NCBI RefSeq assembly: GCF_020012125.1
Contig: NZ_JAIFAG010000001.1
Coordinates: forward strand, 3,162,001-3,226,000
From: Hymenobacter psoromatis
Lineage (GTDB): Bacteria > Bacteroidota > Bacteroidia > Cytophagales > Hymenobacteraceae
DNA: 64,000 nucleotides
Direction of reading: 5' to 3'
Part shown: piece after piece, positions 52,817-61,630 of the stretch
Position numbering within the stretch: position 1 is the stretch's first letter
How the letters are laid out: each line of letters opens with the position of its first letter
The notes under the pieces: generated by a model
Database searches by the model: none
Told to the model about the DNA's origin: nothing
The model's input: the letters and a program-made list of their open reading frames with translations, nothing else
Program-made: the position numbers and the translations under genes

Positions 52817-54685
52817 ATGCCCCTACCCCTCCCGGCCGGCCCGGCCCGCCCGTGGTCCGTACTGTTTTTCGTTTGTTTGTGGCTGAGTGGCACCGCTTTG
52901 CACGCCCAGTCGGGCCTGATGCAGCACGCCGCCGCTCGCCGCGTGCTCAGCCTCAACGGTGATTGGCACTATATCATCGACCCCTACGAAAACGGCTTTT
53001 ACGACTACCGGCGGCAGGCGTTCGACCAGTCGCCCTCGGGCCAGGGCGGCTACTACGACAACCGGCAGCCCGACGCGCCTCAGGAAACGAAACTACTGGA
53101 GTACAGCTTCGAGAAGTCGTCCACCTTGCAGGTGCCGGCCGACTGGAACTCGCAGGATGCTAAGCTCTTGTATTATGAAGGCACCATCTGGTACCAGAAG
53201 AATTTTACGCTGAAGCCCCAGCCGGGCAAGCGGTATTTTCTGTATTTCGGGGCCGTAAACTACGAGGCGCACGTGTACCTCAACGGCAAAAAGCTGGGGA
53301 TGCACCGCGGCGGCTTCACGCCCCTTCAGTATGAGATAACCGACCAGCTAAGCCCCGGCGGCGACAATTTTGTGGTGGTAAAGGCCGATAATACCCGCCA
53401 CGCCGACGCCGTGCCCACCATTAACACCGACTGGTGGAACTACGGCGGCCTCACCCGCGACGTGTACGTGGCCGAAACGCCCGGCACGTTCATCAAAGAC
53501 TACGAAGTGCAGCTGGCCAAAGACTCGCCGACTACGCTGGCCGGCTACGTGCAGCTAAGCGGCGGGGGTAGGGCCGGCCAAACCATAACGCTGAGCATTG
53601 CCGAAGCCGGCATCCGGCAAACCCTGAAAACTGACACCGCCGGGCGCGCTACTTTCCGCTTTTCAGCCAAGAAGCTCCAGCTATGGTCGCCGCAAAGCCC
53701 GAAGCGCTACGCCGTGAGCCTAAGTAGCGGCGGCGATGTAATAGACGATAAAATCGGCTTTCGCACTATCCAGACGCGGGGCCAGGATATTTTGCTGAAC
53801 GGCAAATCCACGTTTTTGCGCGGCATTTGCATTCATGATGAAAACCCGCTAATACCCGGCCGGGCGCGCGGCGAGGGCGACCTGCGCATGTTGCTCACCT
53901 GGGCTAAAGAGCTGGGCTGCAACTACGTGCGCCTGGCCCACTACCCCCACAACGAGCTGATGCTGCGCCTGGCCGACGAGCTGGGCTTGCTCGTGTGGGC
54001 CGAAGTGCCGGTGTACTGGACCATTGCCTGGGAAAACCCCGCCACCTACCAAAACGCCGAAGCTCAACTCACGGACCTCATTTCGATGGGGAAAAACCGG
54101 GCCAGCATCATCGTGTGGTCGGTGGGCAACGAGACGCCACTAAGCGAGCCGCGCCTAAAATTCATGACCAACCTGGTGAAAAAAGCTCGTTCGCTGGATG
54201 ATACCCGGCTCCTCGCCGCCGCCCTGGAGCTGCACCCCGAGGGCAACGTGCTGCACGTAGACGACCCCCTGGGCGAGTACCTCGACCTGACCAGCTTCAA
54301 CGAATACGCGGGCTGGTACATGGGTTCGCTCGATGACATCCCGAAGTACAGCTTCGATATTAAGTACAACAAACCAGTCGTTATCAGCGAGATGGGGGGT
54401 AGTGCGCTGGGCGGCTACCACGGCGATGTGCACACCCGCTGGACTGAGGAGTATCAGGCTGCCCTCTACGTGAACCAGTTCAAGATGCTGGGCAACATTA
54501 AGGGTCTGCGCGGCCTCACGCCCTGGATACTCACCGACTTCCGCTCGGCCCGCCGCCAGCACCCGGTGTACCAGAACGGTTTCAACCGCAAAGGCTTGAT
54601 TTCCAACACTGGTCAGAAGAAAAAGGCGTTTTTCGTCTTGCAGGAATACTACCGCCAGCAAGCCGCCAAGTACGGAGAAAAGTAA
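52817..54685 (+). CDS. Secreted glycoside hydrolase family 2 (beta-glucuronidase-like)
   Basis: 622 residues from the ATG at 52817, which opens a signal peptide (VLFFVCLWLSGTALHAQ); an in-frame GTG at 52778 is less likely. The N-terminal jelly-roll has LNGDWHYIIDPYENG and YFGAVNYEAHVYLNGKKLG; the immunoglobulin domain follows; then the catalytic barrel with Glu439 in SVGNETPLSE (acid/base) and Glu525 in VVISEMGGSA (nucleophile). Architecture and length fit beta-glucuronidase/beta-galactosidase GH2. It interrupts the carotenoid region on the opposite strand. Confidence 0.9.
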   Translation: MPLPLPAGPARPWSVLFFVCLWLSGTALHAQSGLMQHAAARRVLSLNGDWHYIIDPYENGFYDYRRQAFDQSPSGQGGYYDNRQPDAPQETKLLEYSFEKSSTLQVPADWNSQDAKLLYYEGTIWYQKNFTLKPQPGKRYFLYFGAVNYEAHVYLNGKKLGMHRGGFTPLQYEITDQLSPGGDNFVVVKADNTRHADAVPTINTDWWNYGGLTRDVYVAETPGTFIKDYEVQLAKDSPTTLAGYVQLSGGGRAGQTITLSIAEAGIRQTLKTDTAGRATFRFSAKKLQLWSPQSPKRYAVSLSSGGDVIDDKIGFRTIQTRGQDILLNGKSTFLRGICIHDENPLIPGRARGEGDLRMLLTWAKELGCNYVRLAHYPHNELMLRLADELGLLVWAEVPVYWTIAWENPATYQNAEAQLTDLISMGKNRASIIVWSVGNETPLSEPRLKFMTNLVKKARSLDDTRLLAAALELHPEGNVLHVDDPLGEYLDLTSFNEYAGWYMGSLDDIPKYSFDIKYNKPVVISEMGGSALGGYHGDVHTRWTEEYQAALYVNQFKMLGNIKGLRGLTPWILTDFRSARRQHPVYQNGFNRKGLISNTGQKKKAFFVLQEYYRQQAAKYGEK

Positions 54686-54700
54686 GTAGCCAGCCGATAA

Positions 54701-55555
54701 TCAGAAACGCTCCAGCGCGTCGCGCACTTGCTCCATCAGCCACATGGGCGTGCTGGTGGCCCCACAAATGCCTACCGACTGGCCGGGCGCGAACCAGCTG
54801 GGGCACATTTGCTCCGTATTGGACACAAAATGCGTATGCTCATTAGTATCTTTACATACTTGGTAGAGCACTTTGCCATTGGAGCTTTTGGTACCTGACA
54901 CGAATACTACCTGGTCGAACTGCGCCGCGAAGCGCCGCAGGGCCTCGTCGCGGTTACTCACCTGCCGGCAGATAGTATCGTTGGCATTCACCGCGTAGCC
55001 CCGCTCAAGCAGCTCATTCTTGATGCGGTAGAAAGAATCGGTACTCTTGGTCGTCTGGCTATACAGCGTGATGTTGGTTGGCAGCTCGTGGTGCAGCAGT
55101 TCTTCCAGGCTCTCAAACACCACGGCCTCGCCGCTGGTCTGGCCTAGCAAACCTAGCACCTCGGCATGGCCGTGCTTACCGTAGATGTAGATTTTTTCGC
55201 GCCGGTCGAAGCTGCTCTTGATGCGGTTCTGGAGCTTGAGCACTACCGGGCAGCTGGCATCAATCAGGGTCAGGTTATTTTCCATCGCCCGCTGGTAGGT
55301 ACTGGGCGGCTCGCCATGCGCCCGAATCAGTACCGCTTCGTCGCGCAGCTGCTGAAATTGCTCGTGGTCGATGATGCGTAAGCCTTTCTTCTCCAAGCGC
55401 TGCACTTCTTCGTCGTTGTGCACGATATCGCCCAGGCAGTATAGATAGCCCTGCTCTTCGAGTAGGTCTTCGGCCATCTGAATGGCGTAGATAACGCCGA
55501 AGCAGAAGCCCGAGTTAGGGTCAATACGAACGCTGAGGTGCAAACCAGACTGCAT
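54701..55555 (-). CDS. ispH: 4-hydroxy-3-methylbut-2-enyl diphosphate reductase
   Basis: 284 residues, the short Bacteroidota form. It makes IPP and DMAPP in the last step of the MEP pathway with a [4Fe-4S] cluster. The three cluster cysteines are in NSGFCFGVIYA, IDASCPVVLKL and NDTICRQVSN; VLIRAHGEPPSTY and GATSTPMWLMEQV are also conserved. It lies close to crtB and crtI on the same strand, which fits supply of isoprenoid precursor for carotenoids. Confidence 0.93.
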   Translation of the reverse strand: MQSGLHLSVRIDPNSGFCFGVIYAIQMAEDLLEEQGYLYCLGDIVHNDEEVQRLEKKGLRIIDHEQFQQLRDEAVLIRAHGEPPSTYQRAMENNLTLIDASCPVVLKLQNRIKSSFDRREKIYIYGKHGHAEVLGLLGQTSGEAVVFESLEELLHHELPTNITLYSQTTKSTDSFYRIKNELLERGYAVNANDTICRQVSNRDEALRRFAAQFDQVVFVSGTKSSNGKVLYQVCKDTNEHTHFVSNTEQMCPSWFAPGQSVGICGATSTPMWLMEQVRDALERF

Positions 55556-55630
55556 AGCGTGAAGCTAACCGAAAATAGGGACGCAAGGTTGTAGTAAAAA
55601 TCCAGATTTTGAACGCCCGGCGGCCCGCGC

Positions 55631-56203
55631 CTACTCTTTCACCTGCGCCAAGCGCTGAGCCTCGTCGGCGCTCACGTGTCCGCGGTCTACCAGAAAGCCC
55701 CGCACCGTCTCAAATGCCTCGGTATCCAGGCCTGAGCCGGGGTGTTGCAGCGCCGCATTCAGCAGAAAAGCTTTGTCCTCGCCCACGTGCTGACTCAGGC
55801 CCAGAAAGGCCGGTAAGTTACTTTCGATAGAAAAGCGCAGAAAACGGATTTCGGCATTGCGCGGGTCGAGCCCCACGGCCTGGTCGAAGGTGTGGGCCGC
55901 CTGCTGCACGTAGGTGAGTTTACTCAGCATAGATACGTCGCGGGCCTTAATGGCCTCAGAAGCAGCTTTGTAACCCAGCACCAGCGCATCCTGCCCGGCA
56001 TAGTCGCGCAGCAGGTTGTAAAATTCCTCGCCGGCCGGCTTGCCGGTGGCAGCGTGCTCGTAGTGGCGGCGAAGGGTAGCAGGCGAAAAATCGGGCATAG
56101 GATGAGAAGCAAAGGAAAGGATAGAGCTAGCCAATGGCGCGGATGCCGCCGGCCGGCCCAGCAGCCCCGGTAGTAACAGCCAGGCAAACAGCACGTTTCG
56201 CAT
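55631..56203 (-). CDS. Exported hypothetical protein, TPR-like
   Basis: 190 residues from the ATG at 56203, the start that gives a signal peptide (MRNVLFAWLLLPGLLGRPAA). The helical remainder contains YNLLRDYAGQDALVLGYKAA, HTFDQAVGLDPRNAEIRFLR and FSIESNLPAFLGLSQHVGED, a pattern like a single degenerate TPR. I recall similar proteins next to crtB/ispH in Bacteroidota, but no function is known to me. It lies between ispH and crtB on the same strand. Confidence 0.65.
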   Translation of the reverse strand: MRNVLFAWLLLPGLLGRPAASAPLASSILSFASHPMPDFSPATLRRHYEHAATGKPAGEEFYNLLRDYAGQDALVLGYKAASEAIKARDVSMLSKLTYVQQAAHTFDQAVGLDPRNAEIRFLRFSIESNLPAFLGLSQHVGEDKAFLLNAALQHPGSGLDTEAFETVRGFLVDRGHVSADEAQRLAQVKE

Positions 56204-56398
56204 AGCGGTAAAGATACCTGGTAAGTAGTTGCGCAGCAATAAACGAGGAATAAATAGAACGTAATGCCGAACGAAGGGAAGCATGACGCTTGGGGCAGTA
56301 ACTCCATCGTGCAATGAAGCGGCGAGGTGCTTCCCTGCGGTCTGCATGACAATTACTTCCGCACGACTGCCTATGTTGTGGTGAAGCACCCTACCCCC

Positions 56399-57241
56399 CT
56401 ACACCGCCCGCAGCCGGTAGCGCAGCCACGAGCCGGCCAGCAGCAGCAGCTTGGTATTGTCGGGTAGGCGCACACGCTCGGCCAGCACCTGCCGGGCCGG
56501 CGCTTGCCGCAGCTTGTGAAACAGCTTGAGGTAGTAGATATACGCCAGGTACACGCCCAGCCGCGCTGCCCGCGGCAGCTGCCGGATGCCCTCGTAAGCA
56601 GCCTCAAAATCGGCCCGGATGTCGGCCTCCACCGCTTGCTTGGCCGCATCGTCAAACTGCTCGTAGCGCAGGCCGGGAAAGTACACCCTACCCCGCTCCT
56701 CATAGTCAGAGCGAATATCACGCAGAAAATTCACCTTCTGGAAGGCCGCGCCCAGTCGCCGGGCTGGCGCTTTCAGGCGCTCAAACTCGGCTGGCTGGCC
56801 CTGGCAAAACACGCGCAGGCACATCAGCCCCACTACTTCGGCCGAGCCGTAGATATACTGCTCATACAATTCCTGGCGGTAGTTGCGGTCTTCTAAATCC
56901 ATTTCCATGCTCCGCAAAAATGCATCAATGAATTCGTGGTCAATTTGATACGTATTCACCGCCCACTGAAAGGCGTGCAACACCGGATTCAGGCTGAAGC
57001 CCGCCGCAATGGCGGCGTAGGTATCGCGCTCAAACTCGGCCAGCAGCGCCGCCTTGTCCTGCGTATGAAAGGTGTCCACTATTTCATCAGCCCAGCGCAC
57101 GAAGCCATACACGGCATAAATAGCCCGGTGCAACGCCTTATCCAGGGTGCGAATGCCCAGCGAAAACGACGTGCTATAGCGCCGCGTGATGAGCTGCGCG
57201 CACGCCAGGCTGGTATCAGTAAAAAGCTGTTCGTGGTCCAT
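56399..57241 (-). CDS. crtB: Phytoene synthase
   Basis: 280 residues from the ATG at 57241. It condenses two geranylgeranyl diphosphates to phytoene. Family motifs are RYSTSFSLGIRTL, the first aspartate-rich AIYAVYGFVRWADEIVDTF, and the second region VNFLRDIRSDYEERGRVYFP. It follows crtI on the same strand with a 66-nt gap that contains a GTCATT..AATGAC repeat. Squalene/dehydrosqualene synthase (CrtM) is an alternative, but the crtI/crtZ/crtW context favours C40 carotenoids. Confidence 0.93.
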   Translation of the reverse strand: MDHEQLFTDTSLACAQLITRRYSTSFSLGIRTLDKALHRAIYAVYGFVRWADEIVDTFHTQDKAALLAEFERDTYAAIAAGFSLNPVLHAFQWAVNTYQIDHEFIDAFLRSMEMDLEDRNYRQELYEQYIYGSAEVVGLMCLRVFCQGQPAEFERLKAPARRLGAAFQKVNFLRDIRSDYEERGRVYFPGLRYEQFDDAAKQAVEADIRADFEAAYEGIRQLPRAARLGVYLAYIYYLKLFHKLRQAPARQVLAERVRLPDNTKLLLLAGSWLRYRLRAV

Positions 57242-57259
57242 TGTTTGGCGAAAATCGTC

Positions 57260-57299
57260 TGTCATTACGAGCAAAGCAACGCGGAGCGCGGCAATGACA
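57260..57299. repeat. Short GTCATT..AATGAC repeat between crtI and crtB
   Basis: TGTCATT (57260-57266) and AATGACA (57293-57299) pair; the interior GCAACGCGGAGCGCGGC resembles the loop of 43621-43692. It is a truncated or decayed member of that group. Confidence 0.5.
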
Positions 57300-57307
57300 A
57301 CTGGCAC

Positions 57308-58798
57308 TTACTTTTTAACTTCCTTGAGCACTTCCCCGGCCACCACCTGACCCGAGATGAGCGAGGGCGGCACGCCCGGCCCCGGCACGGTAAGCTGGCC
57401 CGTAAAATACAAGTTACCAACCTTTTTGCTTTTCAGCGTGGGCTTAAGAATGGCCGTTTGCTTCAGCGTATTAGCCAGCCCATAGGCGTTGCCTTTGAAG
57501 GAATGGTAGTCGGCTATAAAATCGCGGTGAGCGTAGCTACGTTTATAAATAACGTGCTCACGAATAGCGTGGCCGCAGTGCTTTTCGAGCCGGTCCATCA
57601 GCAGGTTGTAATACTTTTCGCGGGTAGCCTCGGGGTCATCGAGGTCGGGGGCCACAGGCACGAGCAGAAACAAGTTTTCCTGGCCTTCGGGAGCTACCGT
57701 GGGGTCAGTTTTGCTGGGCACCGAGGCGTAGAACAGCGGCCGGCTGGGCCACTGCGGCGCTTCGTAAATCTCGTGGGCGTGCTGGCTGAAATCCTCGTCA
57801 AAAAACAGGTTGTGGTGCCGCAGCCGGTCCAGCTTGCGGTCTACGCCTAGGTAGAAGAGCAGCGACGACGGGGCCATCGTACGCGAGTCCCAGTAAGCGG
57901 GCGAGTAGTGCCGGTACTCGGGCGCCAGCACTTGCTGCTCCATGTGGTGGTAGTCGGCCCCGGCCACCACGGCATCGGCGGGCCAGAAGCCGGTAGCGGT
58001 GCGCACGCCGGTGGCACGGCCGTTCTCGACCACAATTTCGCGCACTTCCTGGTCGTAGTGCAGCCCTACCCCCTGCTCTTGGGCCAGCGCCACCATGCCG
58101 CGCACTATCTGGTGCATGCCGCCCTTGGGGTACCAGGTGCCGAGGACCAGGTCGGCGTAATTCATGAGCGAGTAGAGGGCGGGCGTATTCTCGGGGGTAG
58201 CCCCCAGAAAAAGCACCGGAAACTCGATGAGCTTCAGCAGCTTGGGATTTTTAAAAAATTTACGGGCGTGCTTGGCCATGCTTTGCAGCAGGTCGAGGCG
58301 CACGGCCCCGCTGATAATTTCCCAATCCACGAACTCCAGCACCGAGCGGCTGGGCAGGTGCACAAATTTGTTGATGCCGACCTCGTACTTATACTTGGCC
58401 TGGGCCAGAAATTCATCAAGTCGAACTGCGCTGCCGGGCTCCAAGCTCTCAAACAGTTGCCGCAACTCGGCCATGCTGGCCGGGATATCTACCGCGTCGT
58501 CGCCTTCAAAAATAACCTGGTACGAAGGGTCGAGGCGCAACAACTCGTAGTAGTCGGCCACCTTTTTCCCAAACTTCCCGAAGTACTGCTCAAACACGCC
58601 CGGCATCCAGTACCAGCTCGGGCCCATGTCGAAGGTAAAACCCTGAGCCTCAAACACCCGCGCCCGGCCGCCGGGTCCGCTATTCTTTTCCAGCAGCGTT
58701 ACGTGCCAGCCAGCCTGGGCCAGCGTAGTAGCGGCCGAAAGGCCCGCGAAGCCGGCACCAATTACAACGGCGGAGGGGGTAGGGTGGGAAGCAGCCAA
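57308..58798 (-). CDS. crtI: Phytoene desaturase (CrtI family)
   Basis: 496 residues. FAD-dependent desaturase that converts phytoene to lycopene. N-terminal dinucleotide motif VVIGAGFAGLSAATTLAQAG followed by LLEKNSGPGGRARVFEAQGF; MGPSWYWMPGVFE is typical of CrtI; the C-terminal end is NLYFTGQLTVPGPGVPPSLI. It is followed by crtB. Bacteroidota may carry a second CrtI-like enzyme (CrtD) for further desaturation; position next to crtB favours CrtI. Confidence 0.93.
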   Translation of the reverse strand: MAASHPTPSAVVIGAGFAGLSAATTLAQAGWHVTLLEKNSGPGGRARVFEAQGFTFDMGPSWYWMPGVFEQYFGKFGKKVADYYELLRLDPSYQVIFEGDDAVDIPASMAELRQLFESLEPGSAVRLDEFLAQAKYKYEVGINKFVHLPSRSVLEFVDWEIISGAVRLDLLQSMAKHARKFFKNPKLLKLIEFPVLFLGATPENTPALYSLMNYADLVLGTWYPKGGMHQIVRGMVALAQEQGVGLHYDQEVREIVVENGRATGVRTATGFWPADAVVAGADYHHMEQQVLAPEYRHYSPAYWDSRTMAPSSLLFYLGVDRKLDRLRHHNLFFDEDFSQHAHEIYEAPQWPSRPLFYASVPSKTDPTVAPEGQENLFLLVPVAPDLDDPEATREKYYNLLMDRLEKHCGHAIREHVIYKRSYAHRDFIADYHSFKGNAYGLANTLKQTAILKPTLKSKKVGNLYFTGQLTVPGPGVPPSLISGQVVAGEVLKEVKK

Positions 58799-59191
58799 GG
58801 AAGAAAGGTAAGTTGCCGCTAGCTACAAGGCCACGCCGGTTTTTGTTTCGGCCCGCCGCTCGTAGCGGAACACTCAGTACCCGTTACCCACCCGGCAAAG
58901 CCGGCGCTGCAACATCCTTTTATTTGCGTCCAAACTCTTGATTAATAAAGCTTTGATTATGATAATTACCCAATCCTAAAGTCCCGCGCCCTTACAAATA
59001 GAATTGTCTACGAACGCGGTAAGGCCGCACCTTTGGCTTGGGTATGCTACGCGGCGCGCCCTACCCCTCCTTTCTGACCTGTGAAACAACGAGTACGCCC
59101 GTTACTGTAGAATCGTAAATCTTGGATGAAACAAGAACGCCCGGCGTTTCCAAAACTGGGAACGCCGGGCGTTTAAAATCAGACTAGCGCA
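58799..59191. other. Intergenic region between sigma factor and crtI
   Basis: 393 nt without a convincing conserved gene. It contains a promoter-like plus-strand sequence TTG-N21-CACCTTTG (near 59005-59036) and, downstream, a 24-codon frame (59044-59118) and a strong hairpin (59136-59173). On the minus strand I saw no clean TAnnTTTG box for crtI. Confidence 0.5.
59136..59173 (-). terminator. Hairpin terminator downstream of the sigma factor gene
   Basis: AACGCCCGGCGTTTCC pairs with GGGAACGCCGGGCGTT (one G-T) with a 6-nt loop. On the minus strand the hairpin is followed by TTCTTGTTT, a weak U-tract. It lies 18 nt after the sigma factor stop. On the plus strand only TTT follows, so it works best for the minus strand. 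Confidence 0.65.
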
Positions 59192-59746
59192 CTAATCTTC
59201 AAGCACTTCTATCTCGGTACCAGGGCGGTCGGCCCCAGCGGGCGCGTAAACTTTCAGGGCCGCCTTGAGGTCCTTACGAGCAATGTGAATGCGGTTTTTT
59301 ACGGTGCCAATCGGAATTTGCAGTTTCTCGGCGATTTCCAGATACTTATAGCCGATATAGTACATCATGAAGGGCGTGCGGTAGTCGGTGCCCAGGCTAG
59401 CAATGGCCTCGTTGATGTCGCGCACTACAAAATCGGTAGTAGCGCCGTTGTGCGTAATGTAGTTCTCATCGGTATTAAAGTACTGAAAATACTCCGTTGA
59501 ATCGATATTAGAGCTACGCTTGGTAATCTTGTTGTAGTTGTTAATGAAGGTGTTGCGCATGATGGTGTACAACCATGCCTTCAAGTTAGTACCCGCTTTA
59601 AACTTGTCCTTGTTGAGCAGCGCCTTCAGCAGCGTTTCCTGCACCAGGTCCTTCGCGTCATCCGCATCGCGGGTGAGGTTCATGGCCACCGGGCGGAGCG
59701 AGGAAGATATTTTCTGCACTTGGGAGGTGAATTCCAGAGAAGTCAT
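59192..59746 (-). CDS. ECF-type RNA polymerase sigma factor in the carotenoid region
   Basis: 184 residues. Region 2 is DADDAKDLVQETLLKALLNK with LKAWLYTIMRNTFINNYNK; region 4 is RTPFMMYYIGYKYLEIAEKL followed by PIGTVKNRIHIARKDLKAAL. No anti-sigma gene is adjacent, which is unusual for ECF sigma factors. It lies between the MerR regulator and crtI on the same strand. In Myxococcus light-induced carotenogenesis uses an ECF factor (CarQ) and MerR-type repressors; a comparable circuit here is an inference. A TAnnTTTG promoter box precedes it. Confidence 0.92.
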   Translation of the reverse strand: MTSLEFTSQVQKISSSLRPVAMNLTRDADDAKDLVQETLLKALLNKDKFKAGTNLKAWLYTIMRNTFINNYNKITKRSSNIDSTEYFQYFNTDENYITHNGATTDFVVRDINEAIASLGTDYRTPFMMYYIGYKYLEIAEKLQIPIGTVKNRIHIARKDLKAALKVYAPAGADRPGTEIEVLED

Positions 59747-59777
59747 ATTGTAGAAGGGTTCGTAGCAGAATCTTAAA

Positions 59778-59785
59778 CAAAGGTA
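59778..59785 (-). promoter_or_regulatory. Putative -7 box of the sigma factor gene
   Basis: Minus-strand TACCTTTG matches TAnnTTTG exactly. The start would be near 59771, giving a leader of about 25 nt before the ATG at 59746. Only a weak GTTTTC stands at the -33 position. Confidence 0.55.
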
Positions 59786-59912
59786 ACTCCCAGGCTGGAA
59801 AACCGGCTCACTGGCACGTGGTTTTTTCTTGGTTGGGCAGTTTGCTTTGGTAGCTTGCCGGTGAGGGCAGCATTGAGTACGCAGGGCCAGGACGGTCGGA
59901 CTAAACCTCCCG

Positions 59913-60833
59913 TTATTTTTCTGTTACGTGAGCTTCAACCCGCTGATTTACAAACGGAATTAAATCCCGGAACTCGTGCAGGCAGGCCAGCGGCTGGCAG
60001 CCCTCGGGCAGGCCAGCCGCCTGCACGGCCAGCGGCCCAAACAGGATAACGGAAGCCTCGGGGCACCGGGCGCGCAACTCGGCGGCGAGGTGCTGCACCT
60101 GCCCGCGGGCCGGTGCGGTAGTAAATACCGTGGCCAGCACCGTAGGCCGGAAAGCGGCGGCGGCGGCTACCACATCGGCCAGCGGTAGGTTGGGGCCCAG
60201 GTAGAGCACCTGCCGGCCACGGGCGCGCAGGGCATAATTCATAAAGAGCAGTGCCAGCTCGTGCCACTCACCCTCGGGCAAAAACAGTAGCCAGCGCGTC
60301 GCGTTGGCCTGGCTGAGGGGAATAAGGGGTAGGGCATCGGCCGAGGCCAGCAACTCCTGGCGTAGCAGCTGAGTCACGAGGCGTTCCTGGGCCACGCTCA
60401 GCGAGCCCGCCTTCCAGCCGACGCCCAGGCGTTGAAGCAGGGGGTAGCCCAGGCGTAGCAGGGTATCTTCGGTGCCCAGCTCACCAATGGCCTCGTCGAA
60501 GTGCCGGTGCAGAGCCGGCTCGTCGAGGTCGAGGGCGGCGGTGAGCAACGCGTTGAGGCGCGGGCCATCGGCAGGCTCTACCTCGTGGCAAAGGGCCAGG
60601 GCGGCGGTCTGGCGCTCGTCCTCGCTCATGCGTACTACCTGCGAGATGCGCTGGCCACGCGCGCAGAGCGTCGCCACGTTGAGCAGGCGGCGCAGGTCAG
60701 CCTCGCCGTAAGTGCGGATGTTGGTAGCGGTGCGGCTGGGGCTCAGCAGGTTGTAGCGCTGCTCCCAAATGCGAATGGTATGCGCTTTCACCCTCGAAAG
60801 CTGCTCCAAATCGCTGATAGAGTACTGGGCCAC
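59913..60833 (-). CDS. MerR-family regulator with cobalamin-binding-like domain (CarH/LitR relative)
   Basis: 306 residues. The N-terminal MerR HTH is YSISDLEQLSRVKAHTIRIW (helix-turn-helix) followed by RYNLLSPSRTATNIRTYGEA. The central helical cap (about 90-165) and Rossmann-like B12 domain (about 180-300) match CarH. Of the cobalamin contacts, Trp140 and Glu150 of the W-x9-EH motif are present but the His is Arg151; the ExHxxG motif reads EWHELA (His191), with Ala for Gly. CarH/LitR proteins are B12-dependent photoreceptors that repress carotenoid genes. The substitutions make B12 binding uncertain. Confidence 0.85.
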   Translation of the reverse strand: MAQYSISDLEQLSRVKAHTIRIWEQRYNLLSPSRTATNIRTYGEADLRRLLNVATLCARGQRISQVVRMSEDERQTAALALCHEVEPADGPRLNALLTAALDLDEPALHRHFDEAIGELGTEDTLLRLGYPLLQRLGVGWKAGSLSVAQERLVTQLLRQELLASADALPLIPLSQANATRWLLFLPEGEWHELALLFMNYALRARGRQVLYLGPNLPLADVVAAAAAFRPTVLATVFTTAPARGQVQHLAAELRARCPEASVILFGPLAVQAAGLPEGCQPLACLHEFRDLIPFVNQRVEAHVTEK

Positions 60834-60996
60834 AAGTTTGTTTTTTGGAAGATATAGATAAAATTCCCGCCCCGGCCGAAGCCAGTGGCGGGAAACGTGT
60901 AGTTAGATAGCAGATAGCTTAGCGGCAGCTTATGGTTGCGTTTCCTGGTTATATCAATTCCAAAACCCTTCAAATAGTTTGCCAGCAATTTAAGGT

Positions 60997-61479
60997 TCAG
61001 GTTAAATTGCCCTTTTTAGCGGCCTGCTGGCGGGCCAGGCGCAGGTATTTGGGCGACACCCATAGCAAGCCAAACTCTTCGGAATGGTCGCGGCCCTGAG
61101 TTTTATGGTGCATCTTGTGGGCCATGTTGAGGGCGCGCAGATACACGTTGTCCGTCTTTTTCCAGAAGGGTAGGCGGCCGTGAATGAGGCCATCGTGCAC
61201 AAAAAAATAGACCGTGCCGTAGGCTGCAATCCCTACCCCTACCCAAAACCACCAACGCTGCCCGCCGTTGCCGGTACTGAACAACACGGCCGAGATGGCT
61301 CCATAAATCACAAAAAACCAGTCGTTGTGCTCAAACGGGCGCGGGCTGGGCCGCACGTGGTGCGAACGGTGCAGTATCCACAGCGCCCCGTGCTGCACGT
61401 ATTTATGCATAAACCACGCCCAGAACTCCATGAAGGCGAAAGTAGCGAGCGTAACGGCAAGGGCGAGGACAGGATGCAT
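60997..61479 (-). CDS. crtZ: Beta-carotene hydroxylase CrtZ
   Basis: 160 residues. A membrane di-iron hydroxylase that adds 3-hydroxyls to beta-carotene. The His clusters are HKYVQHG, HRSHH, HDGLIH and HKMHH; membrane segments lie around residues 3-18, 55-70 and 78-95. Together with crtW, ketolated and hydroxylated carotenoids are predicted. The next genes on this strand are the MerR regulator and sigma factor, then crtI and crtB. The lycopene cyclase gene is not in the window. Confidence 0.93.
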   Translation of the reverse strand: MHPVLALAVTLATFAFMEFWAWFMHKYVQHGALWILHRSHHVRPSPRPFEHNDWFFVIYGAISAVLFSTGNGGQRWWFWVGVGIAAYGTVYFFVHDGLIHGRLPFWKKTDNVYLRALNMAHKMHHKTQGRDHSEEFGLLWVSPKYLRLARQQAAKKGNLT

Positions 61480-61492
61480 CTAAAAAACGTTT

Positions 61493-61604
61493 GTCATGCC
61501 CATCTTACGGCCACGCAGTGAAGCAGCTTGCTCGAATCGTTAGGTCACTAAGCTAATCGGCGCGAGCGAGCTGCTTCACTGCGTGGCCGTAAGATGGGCA
61601 TGAC
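61493..61604. repeat. Long inverted repeat between enoyl-CoA hydratase and crtZ
   Basis: 42-nt arms (61493-61534 and 61563-61604), one T/C mismatch, 28-nt spacer. Begins GTCATGCCCATC and ends GATGGGCATGAC. It shares GTCATG and CGCAGTGAAGCA words with the family-B palindromes but is otherwise distinct. Confidence 0.88.
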
Positions 61605-61630
61605 GTTCTACTTGAAAGCAAGTAGAATGA

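Noticed and set aside
60788-60988. 66-codon minus-strand frame between crtZ and merR
   Set aside because: Overlaps the merR start, has no family resemblance, and is more likely the regulator's leader region.
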